Assembly: GCF_000171235.2 (NCBI RefSeq)
Contig: NZ_ABEA03000094.1
Span: 1-64,000, forward strand
Source of the DNA: Geminisphaera colitermitum TAV2
GTDB taxonomy: Bacteria; Verrucomicrobiota; Verrucomicrobiia; Opitutales; Opitutaceae
DNA length: 64,000 nucleotides
Reading direction: 5' to 3'
Shown here: positions 55,582 to 63,758 of the stretch, in pieces
Layout of the letters: every line of letters starts with the position of its first letter
Numbering within the stretch: the stretch's first letter is position 1
Translations under genes and position numbers: made by a program
Notes under the pieces: generated by a model
Told to the model about the DNA's origin: nothing
Databases searched by the model: none
What the model saw: only the letters and a program-made list of their open reading frames with translations

Positions 55582-56325
55582 TCAGATGGAATGGATACGG
55601 CGTCCGTGGCCGTGTTGGTGTTTGCGCAGGAGCGGGTTTCTGAGGCCGGGGCGGAAATCTCCGCCCATTTTTAGCGTGCCGACCCGAGCGGCGTTGGCCT
55701 GGGCGGGACCGCCCTGCGCCGTGAGAGCATGGATGGCGAGTTTGCAGCCGTCGAATACGTCGCCGTGGTCGCCGTCCTCGGCGACTTCCGCCTCGAAGGT
55801 GCCACGGTCGCGCGTCACTTGGCGGATGCTAGTTTTTATCCACTCCAGCGAAGGCAGAGCGACATAACCATCCTCGATTGTATTCACGAACAGATTACCG
55901 AGGTAGGTCTTGAAGTTCATTTCCTCGCCTTCGTAAACGAGGGTCTCGCTGCTGATGACGAGGTCCACGGGGATGAGGCTGGCGAACTCGCTGCGCAGAT
56001 CGGTGGCGAAGAAGCGTTCGTTGGTCGCGTCGATGCAGAGACGACGCCCGCGAAGCCCGTGAGGCAGGCCGGTGATGACGGTTCGCAGGATGCTGCGGGT
56101 GACGGCCGGATTTTCCGTTTTCCAGCGCACGATCAGGCGCATGAAATGGGTGAACGACACCTGCTGATCGACCGCGAGCACGCTGGGGTTGCTCTTCTGC
56201 TTGGTGGTGGTGCCGAGGTCGAGCCCGAGGCCGATGCGAGGGTAATCGGCCGCAAAGCCATCTCGCCATCCCGCGGGCAGGATGTGTTCGACATTGATGG
56301 TCTTTTTCAGGCGGGCGGCCTTCAT
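55582..56325 (-). CDS. phage terminase large subunit, C-terminal nuclease part (Mu gp28-like)
   Basis: IGLGLDLGTTTKQKSNPSVLAV; LCIDATNERFFATDLRSEF; NTIEDGYVALPSLEWIKTSIRQVTRDRGTF. Confidence 0.82.
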   Translation of the reverse strand: MKAARLKKTINVEHILPAGWRDGFAADYPRIGLGLDLGTTTKQKSNPSVLAVDQQVSFTHFMRLIVRWKTENPAVTRSILRTVITGLPHGLRGRRLCIDATNERFFATDLRSEFASLIPVDLVISSETLVYEGEEMNFKTYLGNLFVNTIEDGYVALPSLEWIKTSIRQVTRDRGTFEAEVAEDGDHGDVFDGCKLAIHALTAQGGPAQANAARVGTLKMGGDFRPGLRNPLLRKHQHGHGRRIHSI

Positions 56326-56546
56326 GCGAGCGGGGGACGGTGGGGGTTATTGCGCGCGGTCCACGCCTTGCGGCTTTTCAGCCGGCGATAACGCTGGCGC
56401 TTGATGAGGAGGTTGAGAACGACGTAGCGGGCGCGGTCTAGGCGATCCAGGCGCACGGCCCAGGCGATTTCGTCGTGTCGCGCGGGACGCGGCGCATTGA
56501 GAATGATGAGGTAGCGGGCAACGGCGCGATCCAGCTTGGTAATCAT
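56322..56546 (-). CDS. small protein encoded between the two terminase halves
   Basis: MITKLDRAVARYLIILNAPRPARHDEIAWAVRLDRLDRARYVVLNLL; ATGA overlaps on both sides. Confidence 0.65.
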   Translation of the reverse strand: MITKLDRAVARYLIILNAPRPARHDEIAWAVRLDRLDRARYVVLNLLIKRQRYRRLKSRKAWTARNNPHRPPLA

Positions 56547-57448
56547 GCGATGACGGCCTCCGTGATGTTGACGCCGAGGCAATCGGGCTTGCCGAGGGCC
56601 ATTGCGCGCAGGATAGCGGTGGTGCTGACGGCCGCCGTGCCGCCAGCGAGGAATTTCAGGGCGTAGTTACGATCCCAGCCGGCCTTGTCGAAGGCGAGGG
56701 CGCGGTGCTCTTCGGGCGTGATCGGCTCGCCGGTCTTGGGATGGTGGAGATGGATGCCGGCGGCCTCGCCGTCCCAAGCGTCGAAGCGGTGGACGAGCAC
56801 GCCGGCCGGCGCGTCGTAGAAGTTGCCGAGGGGGTTGACCGGAAAATCCATCGCGGAAGGCGGCTGGAACAGTTCGAACGAGTAATGTTTGTCGTCCGGC
56901 GGCGGGGTGGTCGCCATCCACATGATGAACTCCGGGTTGGACTCCATGATTGGCATGACGGCTTCCAGTATGTCCTTCAGGCCGGGAATGCGCCCGACTT
57001 CATCCAGAAATACATCCCCCGTCCATCCCACGGCCGTCGCCGGGTTTGGAGCCACGACACGCGAGCGGCTGTAGCTGGTGCGGTCGTGGTAGATGCGGGT
57101 TTCCAGTTTTTGATGCTCAAACAGGTCGCATACGGCGTCGAAATCGAGGCCATCCGCGTTGGTCGTGAGCAGGAGGTTTTTGTCTTTCGCTATCTGGCGA
57201 AACTTTTCCATCACCTTTTGCCAGACCTCCGCTTCCTTGCGGATAAATTCGGAACCAAGCAGGATGCTGGCGGAGCCGAATACACACAGGTGGTTTTTGC
57301 GAAGGATCATCCGTGACAAGCCTTTGCTTGCCAGTGTGAAGCTCTTCCCCAACTGGCGGCGCCAGAGAAGAAACAACATGCGTATCACCAACCAGAATAC
57401 ACGATTCTGGCAGCCGCGGAAACTGATGAGGGGATCGGGCTCGTCCAT
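56543..57448 (-). CDS. phage terminase large subunit, N-terminal ATPase part (Mu gp28-like)
   Basis: LLWRRQLGKSFTLA Walker-A-like, GDVFLDEVGRI Walker B. Confidence 0.85.
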   Translation of the reverse strand: MDEPDPLISFRGCQNRVFWLVIRMLFLLWRRQLGKSFTLASKGLSRMILRKNHLCVFGSASILLGSEFIRKEAEVWQKVMEKFRQIAKDKNLLLTTNADGLDFDAVCDLFEHQKLETRIYHDRTSYSRSRVVAPNPATAVGWTGDVFLDEVGRIPGLKDILEAVMPIMESNPEFIMWMATTPPPDDKHYSFELFQPPSAMDFPVNPLGNFYDAPAGVLVHRFDAWDGEAAGIHLHHPKTGEPITPEEHRALAFDKAGWDRNYALKFLAGGTAAVSTTAILRAMALGKPDCLGVNITEAVIA

Positions 57449-58144
57449 TTAGATTTCCTCCGTTTGGGCAGGCGGTTTGCCGAAGATGAGTTCGTGCAAT
57501 TTTTCCATTTTGACTGCCTGCGGTGCCGGGCTGTCGGCAATTTCGCGGGCACGCTGATCCTCATGCCACTTGAGGAAAAGTTCACAGGTGGTCCGCTGGA
57601 ATTTTGCTTCGTCCAGAGCCAGGCGCCGGTCGTTTTGTTCCAGCCGACGTTCGTTCTGATCCGTGGTGCGCTTCGCGGCCTCGGCTTTTTTGGCGTCGGC
57701 TTCGGCGCGCTTTACCCGTGCCAGGGCATCGAGGAGGGAGAGGTAGGTTTCGGGTTTCTGGCGGAGCAGGTTTTTTTGGGCCTCGATGTCGAGGGATTCG
57801 AGCACGAGGAGCATTTGCCCGCCGGCGATGCGCGCGGCCCCTTCAGTGGGGCTCATACCCTCCGCGAGTTTCAGGCTGAGAGCAGCGAGGTCGCGTGTCG
57901 TTTCCACCTGTTCGCGTCGCTTAATCCAGTCCTGGTATCCGCCTTGGCGCCACTCGCTGAGGTTTTGTGGTGTCACCGGCTCCTCGCCGAAATGTTCGTC
58001 CAGCACGCGCAACACGGTCTCCTGGGTGTTGAGCCAAGGCAGGATTTTGCTGCCGGGCTCGCCATCGAGAAGGCGACGGTTGATCTCGTCGCGGATGACG
58101 CGGGGAAGGCGGGCGATCTTACCTTTGCGGGCGGGTTCGGACAT
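57449..58144 (-). CDS. DUF3486 / Mu gp27-like protein
   Basis: KGKIARLPRVIRDEINRRLLDGEPGSKILPWLN; coiled-coil C-terminus. Confidence 0.88.
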   Translation of the reverse strand: MSEPARKGKIARLPRVIRDEINRRLLDGEPGSKILPWLNTQETVLRVLDEHFGEEPVTPQNLSEWRQGGYQDWIKRREQVETTRDLAALSLKLAEGMSPTEGAARIAGGQMLLVLESLDIEAQKNLLRQKPETYLSLLDALARVKRAEADAKKAEAAKRTTDQNERRLEQNDRRLALDEAKFQRTTCELFLKWHEDQRAREIADSPAPQAVKMEKLHELIFGKPPAQTEEI

Positions 58145-58150
58145 GGCAGA

Positions 58151-58483
58151 TCAGGGAGCCGTATTGGCGTGGGTATTGGAGGGGCGTGCGCGAACCAATG
58201 GCACATTCAGCACCTTGCCGAGCCACCGGAAAACCGACGACGCGCAGTCAAACACCAGCGCGAACAGGTTTATTGCCGGGAGGGTGGCGATGATGATATG
58301 CCACACGATGAAACCCACCGTGAGTTCCGGCCGATAAAAAGGCTTCGTGCTGGCCTTCACGTCGATCCGGTATTTGTCGATTATCCGGCAAATATAGGTA
58401 GCCGAACAGACGGTCAGTGGTATCCAGTATGTGTAGATGGCCAGCAGCCCGTTGAATTGGTAGTTTTTAATCCATTCAATCAT
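58151..58483 (-). CDS. phage membrane protein
   Basis: Multiple TM segments; operon position. Confidence 0.6.
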   Translation of the reverse strand: MIEWIKNYQFNGLLAIYTYWIPLTVCSATYICRIIDKYRIDVKASTKPFYRPELTVGFIVWHIIIATLPAINLFALVFDCASSVFRWLGKVLNVPLVRARPSNTHANTAP

Positions 58484-58767
58484 TGTGATTCCTTGTTTTG
58501 TTCACGCGCTTCGGCCAGCGCGGCGGCGAGCGCCCAGACTTCGCGCTCGCGCGCGGCGTAGCGTTCTCCTGAGTGCCAGAGTTCATCCACTTGCGGTGTG
58601 TATAGACCTTCCGCTGTCTGGATTGGTCTTCCTTTTAGGAGATGCAAGATGGGCGGCTGATAGAGCGTCCGCTGCGACGCGGCGTTTGATGAGCAGCCGC
58701 TGGTGCAGAGCATCAGCGCGCTCGTGATCGGCAGGATCAGTGCTGCGGCGTAGAGTTGTGATTTCAT
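58480..58767 (-). CDS. lipoprotein, candidate o-spanin (Rz1-like)
   Basis: MKSQLYAAALILPITSALMLCTSGCSS lipobox; overlaps a TM/coiled-coil ORF in another frame. Confidence 0.5.
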   Translation of the reverse strand: MKSQLYAAALILPITSALMLCTSGCSSNAASQRTLYQPPILHLLKGRPIQTAEGLYTPQVDELWHSGERYAAREREVWALAAALAEAREQNKESQ

Positions 58768-58873
58768 TTTCGAGGGCTTCGCATTCTCTCTCGATGCGGT
58801 CAGGGTAGCGCAGCGCATAGATATAAAGCGCGGCCGCAGCCGCGCGAAAAAACCATTCGAGCGCACCCCACAT
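58583..58873 (-). CDS. TM plus coiled-coil protein, candidate i-spanin (Rz-like)
   Basis: MWGALEWFFRAAAAALYIYALRYPDRIERECEALENEITTL; overlaps 58480..58767 out of frame. Confidence 0.45.
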   Translation of the reverse strand: MWGALEWFFRAAAAALYIYALRYPDRIERECEALENEITTLRRSTDPADHERADALHQRLLIKRRVAADALSAAHLASPKRKTNPDSGRSIHTASG

Positions 58874-58885
58874 CGTTGCCGGTGG

Positions 58886-59086
58886 TTAGTTGTCGGTGGT
58901 GGTGTCGCTGACTTTTTCGCCGCTCTTTTTGCGAGCGACGATAACCCAGATGACACCGACGAGAGTGGCGGCCGCGCCGGCGCCCGTGACGATTTCCGTG
59001 CTGGTAGCCAGCCCGGAGCTGGTGAGAAAGCCGCCCCCGAAGGTGAGGACTTGCTGAATGAGTTTGATGATCGTGTCTTTGCTCAT
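58886..59086 (-). CDS. small membrane protein, holin-like
   Basis: TM segment with charged C-terminus RKKSGEKV; lysis-module position. Confidence 0.5.
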   Translation of the reverse strand: MSKDTIIKLIQQVLTFGGGFLTSSGLATSTEIVTGAGAAATLVGVIWVIVARKKSGEKVSDTTTDN

Positions 59087-59207
59087 GGTATTGTATTTTT
59101 ACTTACGTGGGAACCGCCGGAGGCGCACCGTCCTCCGGCGGGTTATGCTGCATTGGTAATCCCCGCACGGCGTTGCGGTGCGCACAGCGTCGCGCGGGAA
59201 GGTGATT

Positions 59208-59480
59208 TTATTTCTCGGGGCAGGCGGCGAGGCCGGCGGGGGTGATCTGGTAGTGGAGTTCGTCGGTGACGGGGTCTTTGATGGAAGATGCCAGGCCGCG
59301 CTGGCAGAGCGTGTTGATTTCATCGCACACCTGGCCGAGCGTGACTTCGTAATCGAGCAAGGCGGAGCGGATGACGCGGGAGTGGATGACGCGGGCGGGG
59401 AAGGCCAGTTGCCTGGCTCGCGCCAGCACAATGAGAGTGGCGGTGCGGAGGTCGTTTTTCTGTTCGGCGGTCAGGTGCAT
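59208..59480 (-). CDS. phage hypothetical protein
   Basis: Coherent ORF in operon. Confidence 0.5.
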   Translation of the reverse strand: MHLTAEQKNDLRTATLIVLARARQLAFPARVIHSRVIRSALLDYEVTLGQVCDEINTLCQRGLASSIKDPVTDELHYQITPAGLAACPEK

Positions 59481-59490
59481 GGGAGGAGGG

Positions 59491-59946
59491 TCAGCGTTGT
59501 TTGAGGCGTTCGTTGAGCTGGTCGCAGGTGCCCTTGAGGTTGCCGAGGGAGTTTTCCACCTGGCGGAAATTGTTGCTCACGGTGTCGCTCAAGGCCCGGA
59601 TGGTGTCGAAAATCTCACGGTTGGATTTGGCGGAGTAGGAGCGTTGCGCGGCGAACGCCTCCTCGTGTTTTTCCTCCAGTCGGGCGATGCGCTCCTCGTT
59701 TTTCCTTACCAGTTCGGTGAGCGCGGCAATGGAGGAGGTGACTCTCCCCAAATCGACATCGACGGGCGGCTGACGCCGGCGGCGTTGGATAAAACCATCC
59801 ACCTTGTCGGCGAGGGTGACGAGCGTGAGCAGACCGACGACCAGCATCCCGAGAAACCAGGGGTCGGGCGTATGCGGTGCGGCGATGTCGCCGAGGGCGG
59901 CGAGCGGAAGGGCGGCGAAGAAGAGGAACGCGGCGACAATGGACAT
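59491..59946 (-). CDS. membrane protein with coiled coil
   Basis: Two TM then ALTELVRKNEERIARLEEKHEEAF heptads. Confidence 0.6.
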   Translation of the reverse strand: MSIVAAFLFFAALPLAALGDIAAPHTPDPWFLGMLVVGLLTLVTLADKVDGFIQRRRRQPPVDVDLGRVTSSIAALTELVRKNEERIARLEEKHEEAFAAQRSYSAKSNREIFDTIRALSDTVSNNFRQVENSLGNLKGTCDQLNERLKQR

Positions 59947-60029
59947 GCGGCCCGCACGGTCGCAAAAAAAAGGCGCCGACGCCTAGCAGGCGTGGCGCGC
60001 TTGATGGGGTCTGGCGCGGGGATGCGGGG

Positions 60030-60740
60030 TTATTTCGCTGGCGGAGGCGACATGGAGAACGCCCGATACTGGGCAGTGATGCGTGACCCGCCAGGGTATG
60101 TGAATGACTCGATTGTCCCGGCAGGATAAACCACTACGCTGATCTTGTCGCCCTCCCCCAATTTTCCCCGGTCGGGGTAGTCGCGGATGCAGAAAGTGCC
60201 GTAGATGCTGGGAGGGGGAGGCGGGGATGCCGACGCGGGCGCGCGTGGGGGCGCGTAGGCTGCGGACCCTCCGCCGATCTGCGCCAGTCGGTCCGCTCTT
60301 ATGGGCCTTGGAGGAGGAGAATAGGGTTCCTCACAATAGATGAGGACACCCTCCACCCCGACTCCATCCACCCGCCCGAATAATGTCACCCGTGTTTTCT
60401 CCAGTTCTGCCAGACGCGCTTTCTCTTTTTCCTCTGCGGCGTATTTGGCCCGGGTGGCCTCCTGTTGCGCGGTGTAGCTGGCGGCCTTTTCGGAAGAATA
60501 GCCCAGACGTTCCTGCACGTCCTTGGGGAGCTGGTCCAGAGGGACAGACGACATCCCGTCTGCATGTAGCACCGCGGCCAAAGCCGGCGTGTGGTTTAGT
60601 ATCTTCGCGTTTTTCAGCACGCGGCCGTCAGCAAGTGTGATATCTTGCCGCTCCGGCTGCGGTGCGGGATCGGCGGCAAATGCGGCGCAAGCCAACGCGA
60701 GGGACGCCGCAGTGAGGGTGAGGAATCGGGGAATGTTCAT
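60030..60740 (-). CDS. secreted/periplasmic hypothetical protein in prophage (possible moron)
   Basis: Signal peptide AACAAFAADPAP; DITLADGRVLKNAKI. Confidence 0.6.
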   Translation of the reverse strand: MNIPRFLTLTAASLALACAAFAADPAPQPERQDITLADGRVLKNAKILNHTPALAAVLHADGMSSVPLDQLPKDVQERLGYSSEKAASYTAQQEATRAKYAAEEKEKARLAELEKTRVTLFGRVDGVGVEGVLIYCEEPYSPPPRPIRADRLAQIGGGSAAYAPPRAPASASPPPPPSIYGTFCIRDYPDRGKLGEGDKISVVVYPAGTIESFTYPGGSRITAQYRAFSMSPPPAK

Positions 60741-61177
60741 GCGGTCTTTTTAGATTTAGCCATCTCGTCATTCAAGTGTTTGCGAAGCCTTGGAATAACG
60801 AAATTAGCGAATCCCCATTTTTGATTGATCGTAAGAGTGGGGTCGGCCTGGACCTGCTCAAGTTTTGATATGAGCTCTGTCAGGGGAAGATGCTTGATAA
60901 AAAGATCCAACAGCGCATCGGGATCTTTTGCCAAGGGGGTGGGAGTTCCCTCCGAATGCTCACTTTTTGATAACTCTTCGTTGAGTCTGCTCACAAACTT
61001 ACTGCTTGGTCGTCGGCCATTTTCAATCATGGAAACATAATTTCGAGATACTCCCAAGAGTGAGGCAGCTTGCGACTGACTTAACCCATGCTTTTCCCGA
61101 AGGCGTGCTAACATTTTTTGAGGATTTGCTAACTTTTCGTTTGACGTGCTCACTTTTGGAAGAAATGTGAGCATCAT
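60737..61177 (-). CDS. XRE family transcriptional regulator
   Basis: MLARLREKHGLSQSQAASLLGVSRNYVSMIENGRRPSSKFV; start could be 61177 or 61114. Confidence 0.88.
   Translation of the reverse strand: MMLTFLPKVSTSNEKLANPQKMLARLREKHGLSQSQAASLLGVSRNYVSMIENGRRPSSKFVSRLNEELSKSEHSEGTPTPLAKDPDALLDLFIKHLPLTELISKLEQVQADPTLTINQKWGFANFVIPRLRKHLNDEMAKSKKTA
60958..61173. promoter_or_regulatory. Cluster of TGCT(C/A)AC motifs, candidate operators for the XRE regulator
   Basis: tgctcac/tgctaac at 60958, 60988, 61106, 61127, 61147 and inverted gtgagca at 61167-61173. Confidence 0.5.
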
Positions 61178-61364
61178 GATTAATGCCGCAAGAACGCCGG
61201 GCGAGCCTAAACGCTGGGGGAAGGGTTCCCTCCGTTTCCCGGGCATCGTGGCCGATGCCCGCACCCTCGGAGTCACCTACAGTCACTTGTATCGCGTGTT
61301 GACCGGCGACCGCAAGAGCCCGCTCCTCGCCCGCTACCAGGCGCTGAAGGAGGGCCGGTCATGA
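61176..61364 (+). CDS. small DNA-binding-like phage protein
   Basis: MINAARTPGEPKRWGKGSLRFPGIVADARTLGVTYSHLYRVLTGDRKSPLLARY. Confidence 0.6.
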   Translation: MINAARTPGEPKRWGKGSLRFPGIVADARTLGVTYSHLYRVLTGDRKSPLLARYQALKEGRS

Positions 61365-61681
61365 AGAGCGGGCTTCGTATCACCCGGCTGAAATTCCAGC
61401 CCATAGGGAACGGGCACATGCTGGGACTTCGGCTGCTCGGATGGTTTTCTGACTCGGTTGAGTTTAAGACATTCCATGTCGCGGCAGCCCTGTTTCTTCT
61501 ATGCCATCCGGAGAAGGAGGCCGCGCACCTTTTCGATGACGGGTGGGATGCTTTTGCGGCACGGGTCAGGCAGTCTGCCGACAATATCCTGCTCTCCGAC
61601 TTCCGCCGAATCGCAGCCGATCTGTCCAGGCATCTTCGTTCAACAGTGAGCAGGCTCCGCCAGCAGGAGGGCCGGTCATGA
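61361..61681 (+). CDS. phage hypothetical protein
   Basis: Coherent ORF with overlapping start/stop junctions to neighbours. Confidence 0.55.
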   Translation: MKSGLRITRLKFQPIGNGHMLGLRLLGWFSDSVEFKTFHVAAALFLLCHPEKEAAHLFDDGWDAFAARVRQSADNILLSDFRRIAADLSRHLRSTVSRLRQQEGRS

Positions 61682-62211
61682 GCACATTTGCGGAACGTAT
61701 TGGCGTGGTCATGCGGGCGCGCAAGATTTCAGCCGCCGATCTGGTGCGCCGGCTCGGATGCTCATCGGGCACCGTGAGTGCGTGGTTACATGGGAAAAGC
61801 ATCCCGCAGCGTCGCACGCTCAATGCGCTGGCAGGCATTTTGGGTGTGTCTGCCAAGTGGCTGGAATCCGGCACGGCTCCGGGTCTGCCCAGCGTATCTC
61901 TGGAAGACTACCAGGCGCTGCTGAAGGAGCTGCGCGAGGCGGAAGCGGCCTGGGTCGCCTTCAGCCGGAAATTCCAGCGCTCGCTGGGGTTTTTTGAGGG
62001 GTATTTTGCGCAGCTCGCCCGAGCTCGCCCACCCGGGTATTCAGTCCCTCCACCTCGCCCTGCAACTGGCCAATCGCCCGTTCAAGCGGGAGCAGATTCT
62101 GCCACGACACCTCCGGTTTCGGCAACGCCTGCATCTCCATGCGCAGTTCAAAAAGCTGCTGTTCCAGCGCAGCCACGCGCTTCTGCAAGGAAGAAAGGTC
62201 GTCGCTCATGA
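61678..62211 (+). CDS. XRE family helix-turn-helix protein
   Basis: MSTFAERIGVVMRARKISAADLVRRLGCSSGTVSAWLHGKSIPQRRTLNALAGILGVSAKWLESG. Confidence 0.82.
   Translation: MSTFAERIGVVMRARKISAADLVRRLGCSSGTVSAWLHGKSIPQRRTLNALAGILGVSAKWLESGTAPGLPSVSLEDYQALLKELREAEAAWVAFSRKFQRSLGFFEGYFAQLARARPPGYSVPPPRPATGQSPVQAGADSATTPPVSATPASPCAVQKAAVPAQPRASARKKGRRS
61961..62209 (-). CDS. SlyX-like coiled-coil ORF antisense to the XRE gene C-terminus
   Basis: MSDDLSSLQKRVAALEQQLFELRMEMQ... good heptads; overlaps opposite-strand CDS. Confidence 0.4.
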   Translation of the reverse strand: MSDDLSSLQKRVAALEQQLFELRMEMQALPKPEVSWQNLLPLERAIGQLQGEVEGLNTRVGELGRAAQNTPQKTPASAGISG

Positions 62212-62433
62212 CCCCGACGCCATCACACCGCCGCCTCGGCCGCAATCCCTACGTGTCGGGCATCGCCGCCCGCGATGCCGGGCAGGCCATCGACGCCTGC
62301 CCCGTCACCCCGCGCAGCCGGTTTTACCGGCTTTGGCGCTCCGGTTGGGCCGATCGCGACAGTTTCCTCCGTTCCCCCGCCTGCGCCGCGCAACGCGTAG
62401 CGGGACGCAATTTCCCCCTCTGATTTTTACGCC

Positions 62434-62772
62434 ATGACCACGACGACACCTGCAACCACGTATCGCCAGATGCCGATGCCGGCGGATTTTTGCACGGAGG
62501 CCGAAATAGCCCTGCACCGGGAGTGGTTGGCCCTGCCCGGGACGACCCGCATGGAAGCCGAGCTGGTCGAACTGAAACGCCAGCTCCGGGCCAAACACGC
62601 GGAGATTCGCAAGGCCAAGGCGGCCACATCCCGCGCCGCGGATCGTTTCATCGCCACGCCGGGCGGAGCCCGGTGGTGGAAAGCCTGGTTGGCTGCCAGC
62701 CGCGAGAACTGCCTCTGCCGCACCGCCCATGCGGGCGAGACGCCCGCGCCACGCCAATCCGCCGCCGCCTGA
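62434..62772 (+). CDS. phage hypothetical protein with family C repeat at its C-terminus
   Basis: Ends ...TAHAGETPAPRQSAAA from gcgggcgagacgcccgcgccac. Confidence 0.6.
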   Translation: MTTTTPATTYRQMPMPADFCTEAEIALHREWLALPGTTRMEAELVELKRQLRAKHAEIRKAKAATSRAADRFIATPGGARWWKAWLAASRENCLCRTAHAGETPAPRQSAAA

Positions 62773-62781
62773 TTTTTTCCC

Positions 62782-63606
62782 ATGTCAGAAAATACCACTA
62801 CAAAGCAATTCACGTTCCTCCCTGCGGAACTCACCGAACATCCCATCCTCGCGCATATCCCGGTATGGGCGAACAACGAGCCGGAGTTTCAAGCTCTGGT
62901 CTCCTCCGTGCGCGAGCGCGGATTCGACTACCCGGTGCTCATCACCTCCGAACGCCGCATCGTTGACGGGCGCAACCGTCGCAACGCCGCCGCCTTTCTT
63001 GGCATTTCCGTTCCCTGCCGGATCGTTGATGCGTCGGAGGTGGCGGAGGTCGCTATGTCGTCGCTCGCCAATCGCCGGCACCTCCCAAAATCGGCGCTCG
63101 CCTACCTCTTGGCTCCCATGCTTAAGCCCGCTGTCGCCGAGGCGAAAGCCCGGCAAATGGCCAACCTGAAATCCGGCAAAGCTCCCGAGCGTTCGCTCAG
63201 CGAACGCTCGGGGAAAACTGTCGAATCTCTTGCCGACGAACTCGGTCTAGGACGCACCTTTCTCTTTCAGGCGCTCGACCTCCACAAACGCTTTTCGGAA
63301 AGCCCGAAGCTGCGTGAACAGTTCGAGCACCGGATTATCAGCGGCGAACTCGGTCTCGGCGGAGCCATCCAGGCCATCGCTGGCAAGCTGGCGACGGAGG
63401 GAAAAAACAAAGTCACCAGTTCTCCCAAAAATCTCATTGAGGAGACCCTCAAGAGCCTGAATACGCGCTGGCAGTATTGGGAGAAGATCAAGCAGCCGGA
63501 GCGTGAGGAACTGACCGCCAAGGTCGTGGTAAGCGCCGTTTCATGGCCGCGTGAAGTTTGCGCCGCCACCGCTGCCGCCTGGCGAAAAGAGGGCATCATC
63601 GGATGA
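62782..63606 (+). CDS. ParB/Srx-like N-terminal domain protein
   Basis: HPILAHIPVWANNEPEFQALVSSVRERGFDYPVLITSERRIVDGRNRRNAAAFLG. Confidence 0.85.
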   Translation: MSENTTTKQFTFLPAELTEHPILAHIPVWANNEPEFQALVSSVRERGFDYPVLITSERRIVDGRNRRNAAAFLGISVPCRIVDASEVAEVAMSSLANRRHLPKSALAYLLAPMLKPAVAEAKARQMANLKSGKAPERSLSERSGKTVESLADELGLGRTFLFQALDLHKRFSESPKLREQFEHRIISGELGLGGAIQAIAGKLATEGKNKVTSSPKNLIEETLKSLNTRWQYWEKIKQPEREELTAKVVVSAVSWPREVCAATAAAWRKEGIIG

Positions 63607-63758
63607 AGCGGAAACGAATCTCCACGCTCAGAAAAGCCGCTCTGGTGCGCCTGCTCAACGCGGCCACGAAGGGCGGGATGTCGCTCAACGAAGTCGCCCA
63701 TTGTCTGGGCATTTCCGCCACCAACCTGTGCCGCTGGAGGAGAGACGTAGCAAAATGA
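63603..63758 (+). CDS. small helix-turn-helix protein
   Basis: GMSLNEVAHCLGISATNLCRWRRDVAK. Confidence 0.6.
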   Translation: MKRKRISTLRKAALVRLLNAATKGGMSLNEVAHCLGISATNLCRWRRDVAK

